DNA from: Clostridia bacterium
Lineage (GTDB): Bacteria > Bacillota > Clostridia > Christensenellales > Aristaeellaceae
Assembly: GCA_017524725.1 (NCBI GenBank)
Contig: JAFXUZ010000004.1
Coordinates: forward strand, 1 to 64,000
Length of the DNA stretch: 64,000 nucleotides
Reading direction: 5' to 3'
The first letter of the stretch is position 1; the number at the start of each line of letters is the position of its first letter. Shown here one piece after another: positions 17,994 to 25,911 of the stretch. The position numbers were made by a program, and so were the translations under genes. The notes beneath the pieces were generated by a model. The model was given only the letters and a program-made list of their open reading frames with translations. It had not been told where the DNA came from and made no database searches.

Positions 17994-20072
17994 TTACCGG
18001 GTGAGGGAGATCTTCAGGGACTTTTCGCCGGAAAGCGATTCCGTGAGGGCGTCGGGCTGGCCGGAGCCGACATACAGGCTGAAAGCGCCGGTGACAGAAA
18101 CGCGCTTCCCGTCGGGGGTGACTGCGGTGAAGGCGTCCGGATTGACGGGCAGGGTCACACGGGCATTTCCGCCGGAGGGAACGAAAACGCGCTCATAGGC
18201 GCAAAGCACCGGGTTCGGCGGTACGTCAGCGCAGTCCTCGGCCCTGGCGTAGCACTGGACGACGCAGTCGGCGTCCGCAGCGCCGTCGTTCGTTACGCTG
18301 ACGGTGACTTTTTCACCGTCAAAGGCGGCGTCCGCGAAGGTGAAATGGGTGTAGGTGAGGCCGTAACCGAAGGGATAGAGCGCCTTGCCGGTGAAGTAGC
18401 GGTAGGTGCGCTCCTTCATGGAATAATCCTCGAAGTCCGGCAGGTCCGCGGCACTGCGGTAGAAAGTGACCGGCAGCTTTCCGGAGGGAGAGACATTGCC
18501 GAACAGGATGTTGGCCGCAGCGGTCCCCCCGGCCTGGCCGGGATACCACGCCTGCAGGACTGCGTCGGTCTCCGGGACCGAAAGGGCGCTGCCGGCGGAG
18601 ATAACGGTGACCGCCTTTTTGCACAGCGGCAGCACCGCGTCAAGCAGCTTTCTCTGGGATTCGGGAAGGTACAGGTCCTTTTTGTCGCCGGACCAGAATT
18701 CGTTCCCGGCGTCGCCCTGTTCGCCCTCGATGGCCGGGTCCAGGCCGACGCAGAGGATGACGGCGTCCGCAAGCTTCGCCGCCTGCTTCGCTTCGGCCAG
18801 GCGGTCGTCGGCGCGTGCCAGGCCGGACTCCCTGTCCTTGAACAGGTTGCAGCCCTTGGCGTACAGGACCCGGATGCCCCGCTTTTCGCATTCGGCACGG
18901 ATGCCGGCAAGGAAGGTGACGTACCGGGAGGAGGTGCCGCAGTAGTTGCCCTCCAGGGCGGGAATGGAATCGGCGTTGGGGCCGATGACCGCCACGGTGC
19001 GGATGCCGTCCCCAAGGGGCAGGACGCCGTTGTTCTTTAAAAGTACCATGGCCTTTTCGGCGTTTTGAAGGGCTTTGGCCGCGTGGGCGTCGGTGTCGTT
19101 TTCCAGGGGGGAGATGCGGTCGTATTCGCAGTCACTGTCCATCATGCCCAGGCGGATGCGGGTGGCCATGGCCCTTTCGCAGGCAAGGGTGATCTCCTCT
19201 TCGCTGATCAGGCCCTGTTTGACCGCCTCCAGCAGGAACCGGTAGGTGCAGCCGCAGTTGATGTCGCAGCCGTTGTGGATGGCCAGGGCGGCGCTTTCGA
19301 AGAAGTTGGCGGTGACGTGATGGTTCTCATGGAAATCCTTGATGGCCCAGCAGTCGCTGACCACATGGCCCTCAAAGCCCCATTCGTCCCTCAGGACGTC
19401 CTTCAAAAGGCGCTTTGAGCCGCAGCAGGGTTCGCCGTTGGTGCGGTTGTAGGCGCCCATGACGGACTCCACGTCGGCGTCCCGGACCAGTTTTTCAAAG
19501 GCGTACAGGTAAGTCTCCCTCAGGTCCTTTTCGTCCGCGACGGCGTTGAATTCGTGCCGCTTGGCTTCGGGGCCGGAATGGACGGCGAAGTGCTTGGCGC
19601 AGGCGGCGAGCTTCAGGTATTTCCCGCTGCCCTGCAGGCCCTTTACGAAGGCGCAGCCGGTGCGGGCCGTCAGGTAGGGATCCTCGCCGAAGGTCTCCTG
19701 GCCGCGGCCCCAGCGGGGATCGCGGAAGATGTTGATATTGGGGGACCAGAAGGTCAGCCCCTTGTAAATATCCCGGTCGCCGAAGGAGGAAGCGGCGTTG
19801 TATTTGGCGCGGCCTTCGGTGGAAATGATATCGGCGGTCTCCCGGATGGCCTTTTCGTCGAACATGGCCGCCAGAGCGATGGCCTGGGGGAACACCGTGG
19901 CGGTGCCTGCACGCGCTACGCCGTGGAGCGCTTCGCTCCACCAGTTGTATTCCGGGATGCCCAGGCGCTCGACGGCCGGGGCGTCATACCTGAGCTGGCC
20001 GGCTTTTTCCTCCAGGGTCATCTGGCTTACGAGTTCATGGGCGCGGGCGAGGGCTGTTTTGTGATCCATCAT
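17994..20072 (-). CDS. Glycoside hydrolase family 3, probable beta-xylosidase / alpha-L-arabinofuranosidase
   Basis: 692 residues, no signal peptide, so it acts in the cytoplasm on imported oligosaccharides. The (alpha/beta)8 domain has the substrate-binding stretches WGRGQETFGEDPYL and KHFAVHSGPEAKRHEF. The nucleophile is Asp240 in VVSDCWAI, the form common in the xylosidase branch of GH3. The second domain and a C-terminal fibronectin-III-like domain (after YPFGYGLTYTHF, about residue 560) complete the usual architecture. The start overlaps the ATP-grasp stop by four bases (ATGA, 20069-20072), so the two are translationally coupled. Substrate is inferred from subfamily motifs and from the xylan locus elsewhere in the window; a beta-glucosidase cannot be excluded. 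Confidence 0.9.
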   Translation of the reverse strand: MMDHKTALARAHELVSQMTLEEKAGQLRYDAPAVERLGIPEYNWWSEALHGVARAGTATVFPQAIALAAMFDEKAIRETADIISTEGRAKYNAASSFGDRDIYKGLTFWSPNINIFRDPRWGRGQETFGEDPYLTARTGCAFVKGLQGSGKYLKLAACAKHFAVHSGPEAKRHEFNAVADEKDLRETYLYAFEKLVRDADVESVMGAYNRTNGEPCCGSKRLLKDVLRDEWGFEGHVVSDCWAIKDFHENHHVTANFFESAALAIHNGCDINCGCTYRFLLEAVKQGLISEEEITLACERAMATRIRLGMMDSDCEYDRISPLENDTDAHAAKALQNAEKAMVLLKNNGVLPLGDGIRTVAVIGPNADSIPALEGNYCGTSSRYVTFLAGIRAECEKRGIRVLYAKGCNLFKDRESGLARADDRLAEAKQAAKLADAVILCVGLDPAIEGEQGDAGNEFWSGDKKDLYLPESQRKLLDAVLPLCKKAVTVISAGSALSVPETDAVLQAWYPGQAGGTAAANILFGNVSPSGKLPVTFYRSAADLPDFEDYSMKERTYRYFTGKALYPFGYGLTYTHFTFADAAFDGEKVTVSVTNDGAADADCVVQCYARAEDCADVPPNPVLCAYERVFVPSGGNARVTLPVNPDAFTAVTPDGKRVSVTGAFSLYVGSGQPDALTESLSGEKSLKISLTR

Positions 20073-21328
20073 GATACGGTACCGCCTTTCGTTGCTGTTT
20101 CGTCCGGTTCGGCGCTGTCCGGGGTAAGGATGCCCGCCGGGATGGGGGAGAAAGCCGCGCGGACAAACCGGTCCGCCGCTTCAATGGTGTCGAAATTGGC
20201 GATGATGATCTCATTGCCCATGGTCCCGGCCAGGGCGTCCGGCATCCGGGTCATCCGGCAGATGTTTTCGGGATACAGGGCAGCGATCTCATCGGCGGAG
20301 CAGGTGTAGTTAACCTCGTCCCTGCGACCGCAGCAGACACAGTAATAATGCTTGCCGGGATAATCGTGGACGGCGCCGTCAAAGGCGACCATGTCCGCCC
20401 AGATCTGGTAGCAGTCGGCGGACTGGGAGAAGTTGAGCATGTCCGGGGTGAATCCGCCCGCGGGCCGCATGTTGACCTCAAGGCCGATGATATCGCCCTT
20501 TTTGCCAAGGCCTTCCCTGTCGGCAGTCAGGCGGAAAAACTCCAGATGGAAAAAGCGGCTTTTGACGTCGAACGCTTTCAGGACCCTTTCGCCCGCGGAG
20601 CGAACGTCCGGCGCCACCTGCTTGTGGACGTAGTAGAAGACCGGAACTCCCTCGTTGACCATATCCATGATGGAATTGACCGTGGTGTGGCTGGCGGCGA
20701 AAAGCACATTGCTTTCGCTGTCGCACACGCCGTCAAAGGTGGTCACTTCGCCCTTTACGAATTCCTCCATGATGTAGGGGATCCGGGGGAGATGATCGAA
20801 GAAATCCGCGAATTCCGCGTCGTTCTTCAGCTTCCAGGTGGCTGCGGCGCCGACGCCGCGGTCGGGCTTGACCACGACCGGATACCCTACGCTGCGGACG
20901 AATTCTTCGCAGGCGGCCCGATCCTCGCACAGGATCCAGCGCGCGGTGGGGACCCCCGCCAGGGCATAGTATTTCTTCATTTCGGATTTGGAGCGGTAGC
21001 GGGAGATGTCTTCACTCTTGAGGCCGGTGGTGATGTTGAACTGGGTGCGCAGGTACGCGTCGGTCTCCATCCAGTATTCGTTGTTGCTCTCCACCCAGTC
21101 GATCTTGCCGTAACGGAAGGTCAGGTATCCCATGGCGCGGATCAGCTGGTCCCGGTCGAAGAAGCTGTCCACCTTGTAGTATTCGGTCAGCGCTTCCTTC
21201 AATTCGGGCCGGAGGGAATCGTAGCTTTCGTCCCCGATGCCCAGCACGTTGACCCCGTTGCGCTTCAGGCATACGCAGAAACGGCAGTAATCCGAGGGAA
21301 AATTGGGAGAAATAAACACAAAATTCAT
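20069..21328 (-). CDS. ATP-grasp domain protein of unknown substrate
   Basis: 419 residues from ATG 21328, supported by GGAGGA a few bases upstream (an in-frame ATG at 21352 lacks a site). The ATP-grasp fold shows VVVKPDRGVGAAAT (ATP-binding loop), YIMEEFVKGEVTTFDGVCD and the metal-binding EVNMRPAGGFTPDM near the C-terminal third. The family ligates a carboxylate to an amine or thiol via an acyl phosphate (carbamoyl-phosphate synthase or biotin-carboxylase like). A Cys-rich patch (HYYCVCCGRRDEVNYTC) is unusual. It is the first gene of a two-gene operon with the GH3 enzyme; this pairing does not explain its role. Substrate not identifiable from sequence. Confidence 0.8.
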   Translation of the reverse strand: MNFVFISPNFPSDYCRFCVCLKRNGVNVLGIGDESYDSLRPELKEALTEYYKVDSFFDRDQLIRAMGYLTFRYGKIDWVESNNEYWMETDAYLRTQFNITTGLKSEDISRYRSKSEMKKYYALAGVPTARWILCEDRAACEEFVRSVGYPVVVKPDRGVGAAATWKLKNDAEFADFFDHLPRIPYIMEEFVKGEVTTFDGVCDSESNVLFAASHTTVNSIMDMVNEGVPVFYYVHKQVAPDVRSAGERVLKAFDVKSRFFHLEFFRLTADREGLGKKGDIIGLEVNMRPAGGFTPDMLNFSQSADCYQIWADMVAFDGAVHDYPGKHYYCVCCGRRDEVNYTCSADEIAALYPENICRMTRMPDALAGTMGNEIIIANFDTIEAADRFVRAAFSPIPAGILTPDSAEPDETATKGGTVS

Positions 21329-21476
21329 AAGCGTTCCTCCGGGGTCCGGCACCCCGCAGGGGCGTCGGCTTTCATCAGATAATACCTTTCAAATGTACAA
21401 CTTTTTGGGCGTTTTTTCAAGGGGCGGAGGAGAAAAGCAACAAATGATATCGTGCCGTGGAATAATGATTTTGTGC

Positions 21477-21505
21477 TTGTATTCAAACGCTGTTTTGGAT
21501 ATAAT
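21477..21505 (+). promoter_or_regulatory. Promoter of the DUF1508 gene
   Basis: TTGTAT (21477-21482), a 17-base spacer, and TATAAT (21500-21505), 46 bases before the start codon, in the AT-rich divergent spacer with the ATP-grasp gene. Confidence 0.75.
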
Positions 21506-21551
21506 AATGCCAGAGGACACATTCGATCCAATAAAGAAAGGGGAGCCACAT

Positions 21552-21920
21552 ATGGGCAAGTTCAGTGTCAAGTATACAAATGCCGGTTTTCATTTCAACC
21601 TGAAGGCGGGCAACGGTGAGATCGTCGCAACCAGCGAGGTATACAACACCCTGCGCAGCTGCATGAACGGTGTGGACAGTGTGAAGCGCAACGCGCCCAA
21701 AGCCGCACTGGAAGACCAGACCCTGGAAGGGTTCAAAAAGGAAAAATGCCCCAAGTTTGAGGTCTATACCGACAAGAAGGGCGAATTCCGTTTCCGCCTG
21801 AAGGCGACCAACGGCCAGATCATCGCCGTATCCGAAAGCTATAAGGCAAAGGATTCCTGCATGAACGGCATCGAATCCGTCAAGAAGAATGCGGATTCCC
21901 CCGTGGTGCGCGAGGAATGA
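21552..21920 (+). CDS. DUF1508 (YegP-like) two-repeat protein
   Basis: 122 residues from ATG 21552, with GGGGAG 7 bases upstream. Two homologous ~50-residue units (FSVKYTNAGFHFNLKAGNGEIVATSE.. and FEVYTDKKGEFRFRLKATNGQIIAVSE..) each end with a C-M-N-G-[VI]-[DE]-S-V-K segment. This is the tandem DUF1508/YegP fold. Function is not established; related small proteins are common in bacteria. It has its own promoter and terminator, so it is monocistronic. Confidence 0.9.
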   Translation: MGKFSVKYTNAGFHFNLKAGNGEIVATSEVYNTLRSCMNGVDSVKRNAPKAALEDQTLEGFKKEKCPKFEVYTDKKGEFRFRLKATNGQIIAVSESYKAKDSCMNGIESVKKNADSPVVREE

Positions 21921-21944
21921 CACGCCTTTGTGCCATTTGACATC

Positions 21945-21974
21945 GCTTCGCCGCTCCGGCGGCGAAGCTTTTTT
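21945..21974 (+). terminator. Rho-independent terminator after the DUF1508 gene
   Basis: A 10-bp stem, GCTTCGCCGC with GCGGCGAAGC, around the tetraloop TCCG, followed by six T's. Confidence 0.92.
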
Positions 21975-22033
21975 AGGCTGAAAGGCCATACCGGAAAAGG
22001 GCCCGCCTTCATGGGAAAAGAGGGGAGGGGACG

Positions 22034-23452
22034 ATGGATCTTAAAAAAATGATAGTCCGGATGATGGAACAGCGCGGCCTGTCCAAGGCAGGCCTGGCAT
22101 ATGCCCTGGGATACAAAAGCGCCACCTCGGTCACAAGGGTGATGGATGGCACCTGCGGGAAGGAAAGCGCCGGGGTATTCCTTCAACGGATGCTGTCCTG
22201 CGCGCCTCTGGCCCTGACGGCGGAGGAAAAACGGGACCTGGTCTCCTGCCTGGACAGCCGGGAGCTGGGGGAGGAAAACGAGGGCCTGTACGACGCGTTC
22301 GCATACCTGCTTGAAAACATGTACCGCACCCGATGTGAACCGGTATTCAGGGAGCTGATCATGGATAAGGCGCAGGAAGCCTGCGGGGAGTTCGTAAGGA
22401 CGGGGATCGTACTGTTCAACAGTGTGGACGAGGGCCTGAGCTGGGAGATCCGCCGGGCCATGGAAAAACAGCCTTTTCCCATCACGATAGACCATTACAT
22501 CCTTATGGCTCAGTCCCTTACCCGTCTGCCCGGTATGGTCAAGGCAGTCCTGCCGCTGCTGCATACGTCGAATTACCGCTGCCGCACGGTGAGCATCCCG
22601 GAGGAAGGGGCGTGCAGGGGGATCTTCGGGGCGGACGCGGCGCTGATGACCTTTGAGTACCGGGGAGGGGAGGAAAAACAGTACCTTTGCTACATGTACG
22701 GTGATAAAGGCGCCGTAACGATCCCGCTTCCCCGTCATGTCGAAGCGGAGGACCTGTTTTTTCCTATGGAAAACATCCGCCAGGTCAACGGTGAAGGGGT
22801 GCCTAATCCCATGGAAGGTATGGACAGGTATCTGTCCTTCTGCTGCGATCTGGAACGTGACCACGCGGTCTACCAGGTCAAGCCCAGCCTCGGCATGGAG
22901 CAGATCCCCTCGGATATCCTGATCAACGCAAGCATGGATGAAGAGGGCCGTTTGCCGGAAGACCTGAAGGGGCTTGCCCCGCTGCTTGAATACAGGGAAA
23001 AGAACCTGCTTTCCAAGAAAAAAGCCCAGTACCACGTGTTCAAGGAAGAGGAAATGAAGCGCTTTGTCCTCACCGGGCGGATGAATGACCATCCGGCCCT
23101 GCTGCGCGCATTTACGCCCCCGGAGCGGGTGAGGATCCTCAGGCGCCTGGAGGACAGGAACCGCAAAAACTCGAATGTTCACCTGCTGTTCTTCAAGGAA
23201 GGGGACAGGTGGCTGGACGACGAGGTAACGCTGTACGAAGACGCGGGTCTTTCGATCATCAAGCCCGGGACCGATTACAGCCCGGGGGGACACCACAGCG
23301 AAACGCTGCTGGTGGGCCCTGCGGAGTTCCTTGAGGCGTACAAATCCTTTTACCTTAACCGGCTGCTTCGTGCCCGGTGCAGGGACGGAAAGGAATCTGC
23401 GGCCATATTGCGATCGCTGATCGAGGAAGCGGAGAAATTGTGCGAGGGTTAA
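22034..23452 (+). CDS. HTH protein with a large uncharacterised C-terminal domain
   Basis: 472 residues. The first ~40 (MDLKKMIVRMMEQRGLSKAG followed by LAYALGYKSATSVTRVMDG) look like an XRE-type helix-turn-helix. I do not recognise the rest: it is mixed alpha/beta, lacks membrane helices or a signal peptide, and contains a basic Lys/Arg-rich stretch near residues 325-380. It resembles the layout of a DNA-binding regulator with an input domain, but that is inference. ATG 22034 follows GGGAGGGGA. A small acidic protein gene lies 43 bases downstream and may be co-transcribed. Confidence 0.7.
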   Translation: MDLKKMIVRMMEQRGLSKAGLAYALGYKSATSVTRVMDGTCGKESAGVFLQRMLSCAPLALTAEEKRDLVSCLDSRELGEENEGLYDAFAYLLENMYRTRCEPVFRELIMDKAQEACGEFVRTGIVLFNSVDEGLSWEIRRAMEKQPFPITIDHYILMAQSLTRLPGMVKAVLPLLHTSNYRCRTVSIPEEGACRGIFGADAALMTFEYRGGEEKQYLCYMYGDKGAVTIPLPRHVEAEDLFFPMENIRQVNGEGVPNPMEGMDRYLSFCCDLERDHAVYQVKPSLGMEQIPSDILINASMDEEGRLPEDLKGLAPLLEYREKNLLSKKKAQYHVFKEEEMKRFVLTGRMNDHPALLRAFTPPERVRILRRLEDRNRKNSNVHLLFFKEGDRWLDDEVTLYEDAGLSIIKPGTDYSPGGHHSETLLVGPAEFLEAYKSFYLNRLLRARCRDGKESAAILRSLIEEAEKLCEG

Positions 23453-23495
23453 GATCTACTTTGAAAGGAGCGGAAGCCGGCGACGGCGAACAACG

Positions 23496-23765
23496 ATGAA
23501 GGAAAACACAGACGGTATGGACAAGTCGGCCTTTTCTTCATGGGAAGAGGCCGCGGCGGAGGCTGAGGAGATCCTCTGCGCTGACGGGGAAAACATTTCC
23601 CCTGACGAGGCGGAGAAAACACTGAAACGCCTGGAGGAACTTTACGATATCCTCGCGTCTGTCGAGATGGAGGATGAGGACAGCGAAGAAGCCGCGGCGC
23701 TGGATGAAATGCTGGAGGAAATGGACGACATGATGGACGGCCTGAGGGACCTGATGGAACCTTGA
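23496..23765 (+). CDS. Small acidic helical protein, unknown
   Basis: 89 residues, extremely rich in Glu and Asp and probably one helical hairpin (heptad-like spacing in EAEKTLKRLEELYDILASV and ALDEMLEEMDDMMDGLRDLM). A good AGGAG sits at 23466-23470, about 25 bases before ATG 23496, so the start is uncertain; ATG 23517 is an alternative. Codon use matches its neighbours. No function can be assigned. Confidence 0.55.
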   Translation: MKENTDGMDKSAFSSWEEAAAEAEEILCADGENISPDEAEKTLKRLEELYDILASVEMEDEDSEEAAALDEMLEEMDDMMDGLRDLMEP

Positions 23766-23791
23766 CACACGGCGCGCCGGGGCATTATAAT
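23762..23791 (+). promoter_or_regulatory. Promoter of the aminotransferase gene
   Basis: TTGACA (23762-23767) and TATAAT (23786-23791) with an 18-base spacer. The -35 box overlaps the stop codon of the acidic-protein gene. Confidence 0.8.
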
Positions 23792-23877
23792 CTTTTATGT
23801 CGACTGAAAACGATGAAATGGGGCGGAAAGGAAAGGACACAGAACCGTCCCCTGGTTAGGACAGGAGTGGAGGAAAA

Positions 23878-25062
23878 ATGCGGCCTGAAGATATTCGTTT
23901 CGCTTCCAGGTTCGATGGGATATCCGGAAGCGCGATCCGTGAGATATTCAAATTGCTGGCGGTGCCGGGGATGATCTCCTTTGCCGGAGGGAACCCCTCG
24001 CCGGATTCCCTGCCGGGCGAGACCTGCGGGAAACTGGCGGAGGAGCTGCTCAGGGAAAAGGGCAGGGTGCTTTTGCAATACGGCGCCACCGAGGGTTACG
24101 CCCCCCTCAGGGAAAGCCTGACGGATTATATCCGGGAAAGCTTCGGTGTCGAGGCAGGGCAGGATACCATCCTTCCCACCACCGGCTCCACCCAGGGGAT
24201 GGACCTCCTTTGCAAGGCCCTGATCGATCCCGGCGATGCCGTGATCATCGAGGATCCCACCTTCCTTGGGAACATGCAGTGCATGAAGCTGTACCAGGCC
24301 CGCCTGGTGCCCGTCCCCAGCGACGAGGAAGGCATGGATACGGACGCGCTGGAGGAGGCCATCCGGAAGGAACACCCGAAGATGATCTACGTGATCCCCA
24401 CCTTCCAGAACCCCACCGGGCGCACGCTGTCCCTTGAAAGAAGGAAGCGCGTGGCGGAACTGGCCGAAAAATACGGCGTGGTGGTGGCCGAGGACGATCC
24501 CTACCGGGACCTCAGGTATACAGGGTGTGCGCTGCCCTCCATCAAAAGCTTTGACAAGGCGGGCATGGTGGCCCTGCTCGGCTCCTTCAGCAAGGTGATC
24601 TCCCCGGGCCTCCGCGTGGGCTTCATGAACGCGGATCCCCTGATCCTGCGCAAATGCACCATCGGCAAACAATCCACCGATGTTCATACGGCCCTCCTGA
24701 ACCAGGCCATCGTGGACCGCTACCTGCGCGACGGGCTGCTCAGGCCCCATATCAGCGAGATCTGCGATATGTACCGGGAGCAGATGAACGCGATGCTTTC
24801 TGACCTGGCGAACCTTTCCGGGGTGGAAAGCTACACCCGTCCCGAGGGCGGACTGTTTGTGTTCGCCCAGCTCCGCGAGGGCATGAATGCGGCGGAACTG
24901 CTGCTCAAATGTGTGGAAAAGAAGGCCGCCTACGTTCCCGGGACCCATTTCTATGCCTATGGCGGGCACGAAAACACCTTCCGGCTCAATTTCTCCATGT
25001 CGTCCGTAAAGGATATCCACCGCGGCATGGAGATCCTGGACAGTGTGTTTGCGGCACAGTAA
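23878..25062 (+). CDS. PLP-dependent aminotransferase, class I/II
   Basis: 394 residues of fold-type I. It has GNPSPDSLP and LQYGATEGYAPLRESL at the N-terminus, TTGSTQGMDLL (cofactor phosphate), NPTGR, EDDPYRDLRY, and the cofactor Lys in GSFSKVISPGLRVGF. Sequence style matches the 2-aminoadipate/multisubstrate aminotransferases (LysN and ARO8 types) and the catalytic half of MocR regulators, but no HTH is attached. GGAGGA precedes ATG 23878. The yigZ gene follows after three bases, so the two form an operon. Substrate is not determinable. Confidence 0.9.
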   Translation: MRPEDIRFASRFDGISGSAIREIFKLLAVPGMISFAGGNPSPDSLPGETCGKLAEELLREKGRVLLQYGATEGYAPLRESLTDYIRESFGVEAGQDTILPTTGSTQGMDLLCKALIDPGDAVIIEDPTFLGNMQCMKLYQARLVPVPSDEEGMDTDALEEAIRKEHPKMIYVIPTFQNPTGRTLSLERRKRVAELAEKYGVVVAEDDPYRDLRYTGCALPSIKSFDKAGMVALLGSFSKVISPGLRVGFMNADPLILRKCTIGKQSTDVHTALLNQAIVDRYLRDGLLRPHISEICDMYREQMNAMLSDLANLSGVESYTRPEGGLFVFAQLREGMNAAELLLKCVEKKAAYVPGTHFYAYGGHENTFRLNFSMSSVKDIHRGMEILDSVFAAQ

Positions 25063-25065
25063 AAT

Positions 25066-25719
25066 ATGCCTGCATATAAAACACTGAGAAACAGGGGCAG
25101 CAGCGAGGTGGTCATTACCCGCTCCCGTTTTATCGGGCAGAGCTGCCCATGCCATACCGAGGAGGAGGCGCTTGCGTTCCTCGCCGAGGTCCGGGCAAAG
25201 TACCGGGACGCCCGGCATAACTGCTATGCTTACATCATCGGCCCCAATATGGGCGTAATGCGCTATTCGGACGACGGGGAGCCCGGCGGAACGGCCGGGC
25301 TGCCCATCATCGAGACCATGAAAGCCCGGGGTGTCACGGATGCCTGCGTGGTGGTGACCCGGTATTTCGGCGGGGTGCTGCTGGGCACCGGCGGCCTGAC
25401 GAGGGCTTACAGGAAGGGCTGCGCCATCGCCCTGGATGCGGGGGGTGTGGTGGAGATGATCCCTTCGCTCCTCTTCCTGTGCGAAGTCGCTTATCCCCTG
25501 TGGGACCGGCTCAGCCACATGCTTCTTTCCCTTCCGGTACAGATCGCGGATACATCCTTTGATACGGCGGTGCAGGTGACGCTGAAGGTGCGCCTGTGCG
25601 ACGCCGGGGCGGTCAAGGCGGAGATCGTCCGCCTGTGCCAGGGCAGGGCGGAATTCCTGGATATCGAGGAAAAGGAAATGATGTGGGACGCGCCTGACGA
25701 AAACGACGACGGGGAATGA
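25066..25719 (+). CDS. yigZ: YigZ/IMPACT family protein (UPF0029)
   Basis: 217 residues. The N-terminal UPF0029 domain shows RSRFIGQSCPC, ARHNCYAYIIG, YSDDGEPGGTAGLPI and VVVTRYFGGVLLGTGGLTRAY, the hallmark of YigZ and eukaryotic IMPACT. A C-terminal DUF1949-like ferredoxin domain follows. The bacterial role is not firmly known (proposed links to translation or proteolysis). It starts three bases after the aminotransferase stop and is followed by a terminator. Confidence 0.93.
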   Translation: MPAYKTLRNRGSSEVVITRSRFIGQSCPCHTEEEALAFLAEVRAKYRDARHNCYAYIIGPNMGVMRYSDDGEPGGTAGLPIIETMKARGVTDACVVVTRYFGGVLLGTGGLTRAYRKGCAIALDAGGVVEMIPSLLFLCEVAYPLWDRLSHMLLSLPVQIADTSFDTAVQVTLKVRLCDAGAVKAEIVRLCQGRAEFLDIEEKEMMWDAPDENDDGE

Positions 25720-25749
25720 GCGTGCGGATGCGACCGGGCCCGGATCAAA

Positions 25750-25804
25750 AAAACAGCCTTCGGGATACCGCCTTCAAAAGCGGACCATCCCCGGAGGCTG
25801 TTTT
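25750..25804 (+). terminator. Terminator after yigZ
   Basis: AAAACAGCCTTCGGG (25750-25764) pairs with CCCGGAGGCTGTTTT (25790-25804), with an inner CCGC/GCGG stem. T's follow the right arm, and A's precede the left, so it could also work on the minus strand. Confidence 0.75.
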
Positions 25805-25864
25805 CATTCCCGGTTTTTCAGTTCCTTTGAGTAAGGCCGGCAAAAAGCGGCCGCAGGCAAACCT

Positions 25865-25905
25865 AAAAAAGCTTCAGGGACCGGCGGAAAAGCGCCGGCC
25901 CCTGA
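25865..25905 (-). terminator. Terminator of the hydrogenase operon
   Basis: On the minus strand a 13-bp stem with one mismatch (TCAGGGGCCGGCG with CGCCGGTCCCTGA) and a 6-base loop is followed by AGC and six T's. Confidence 0.85.
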
Positions 25906-25911
25906 AAAATG

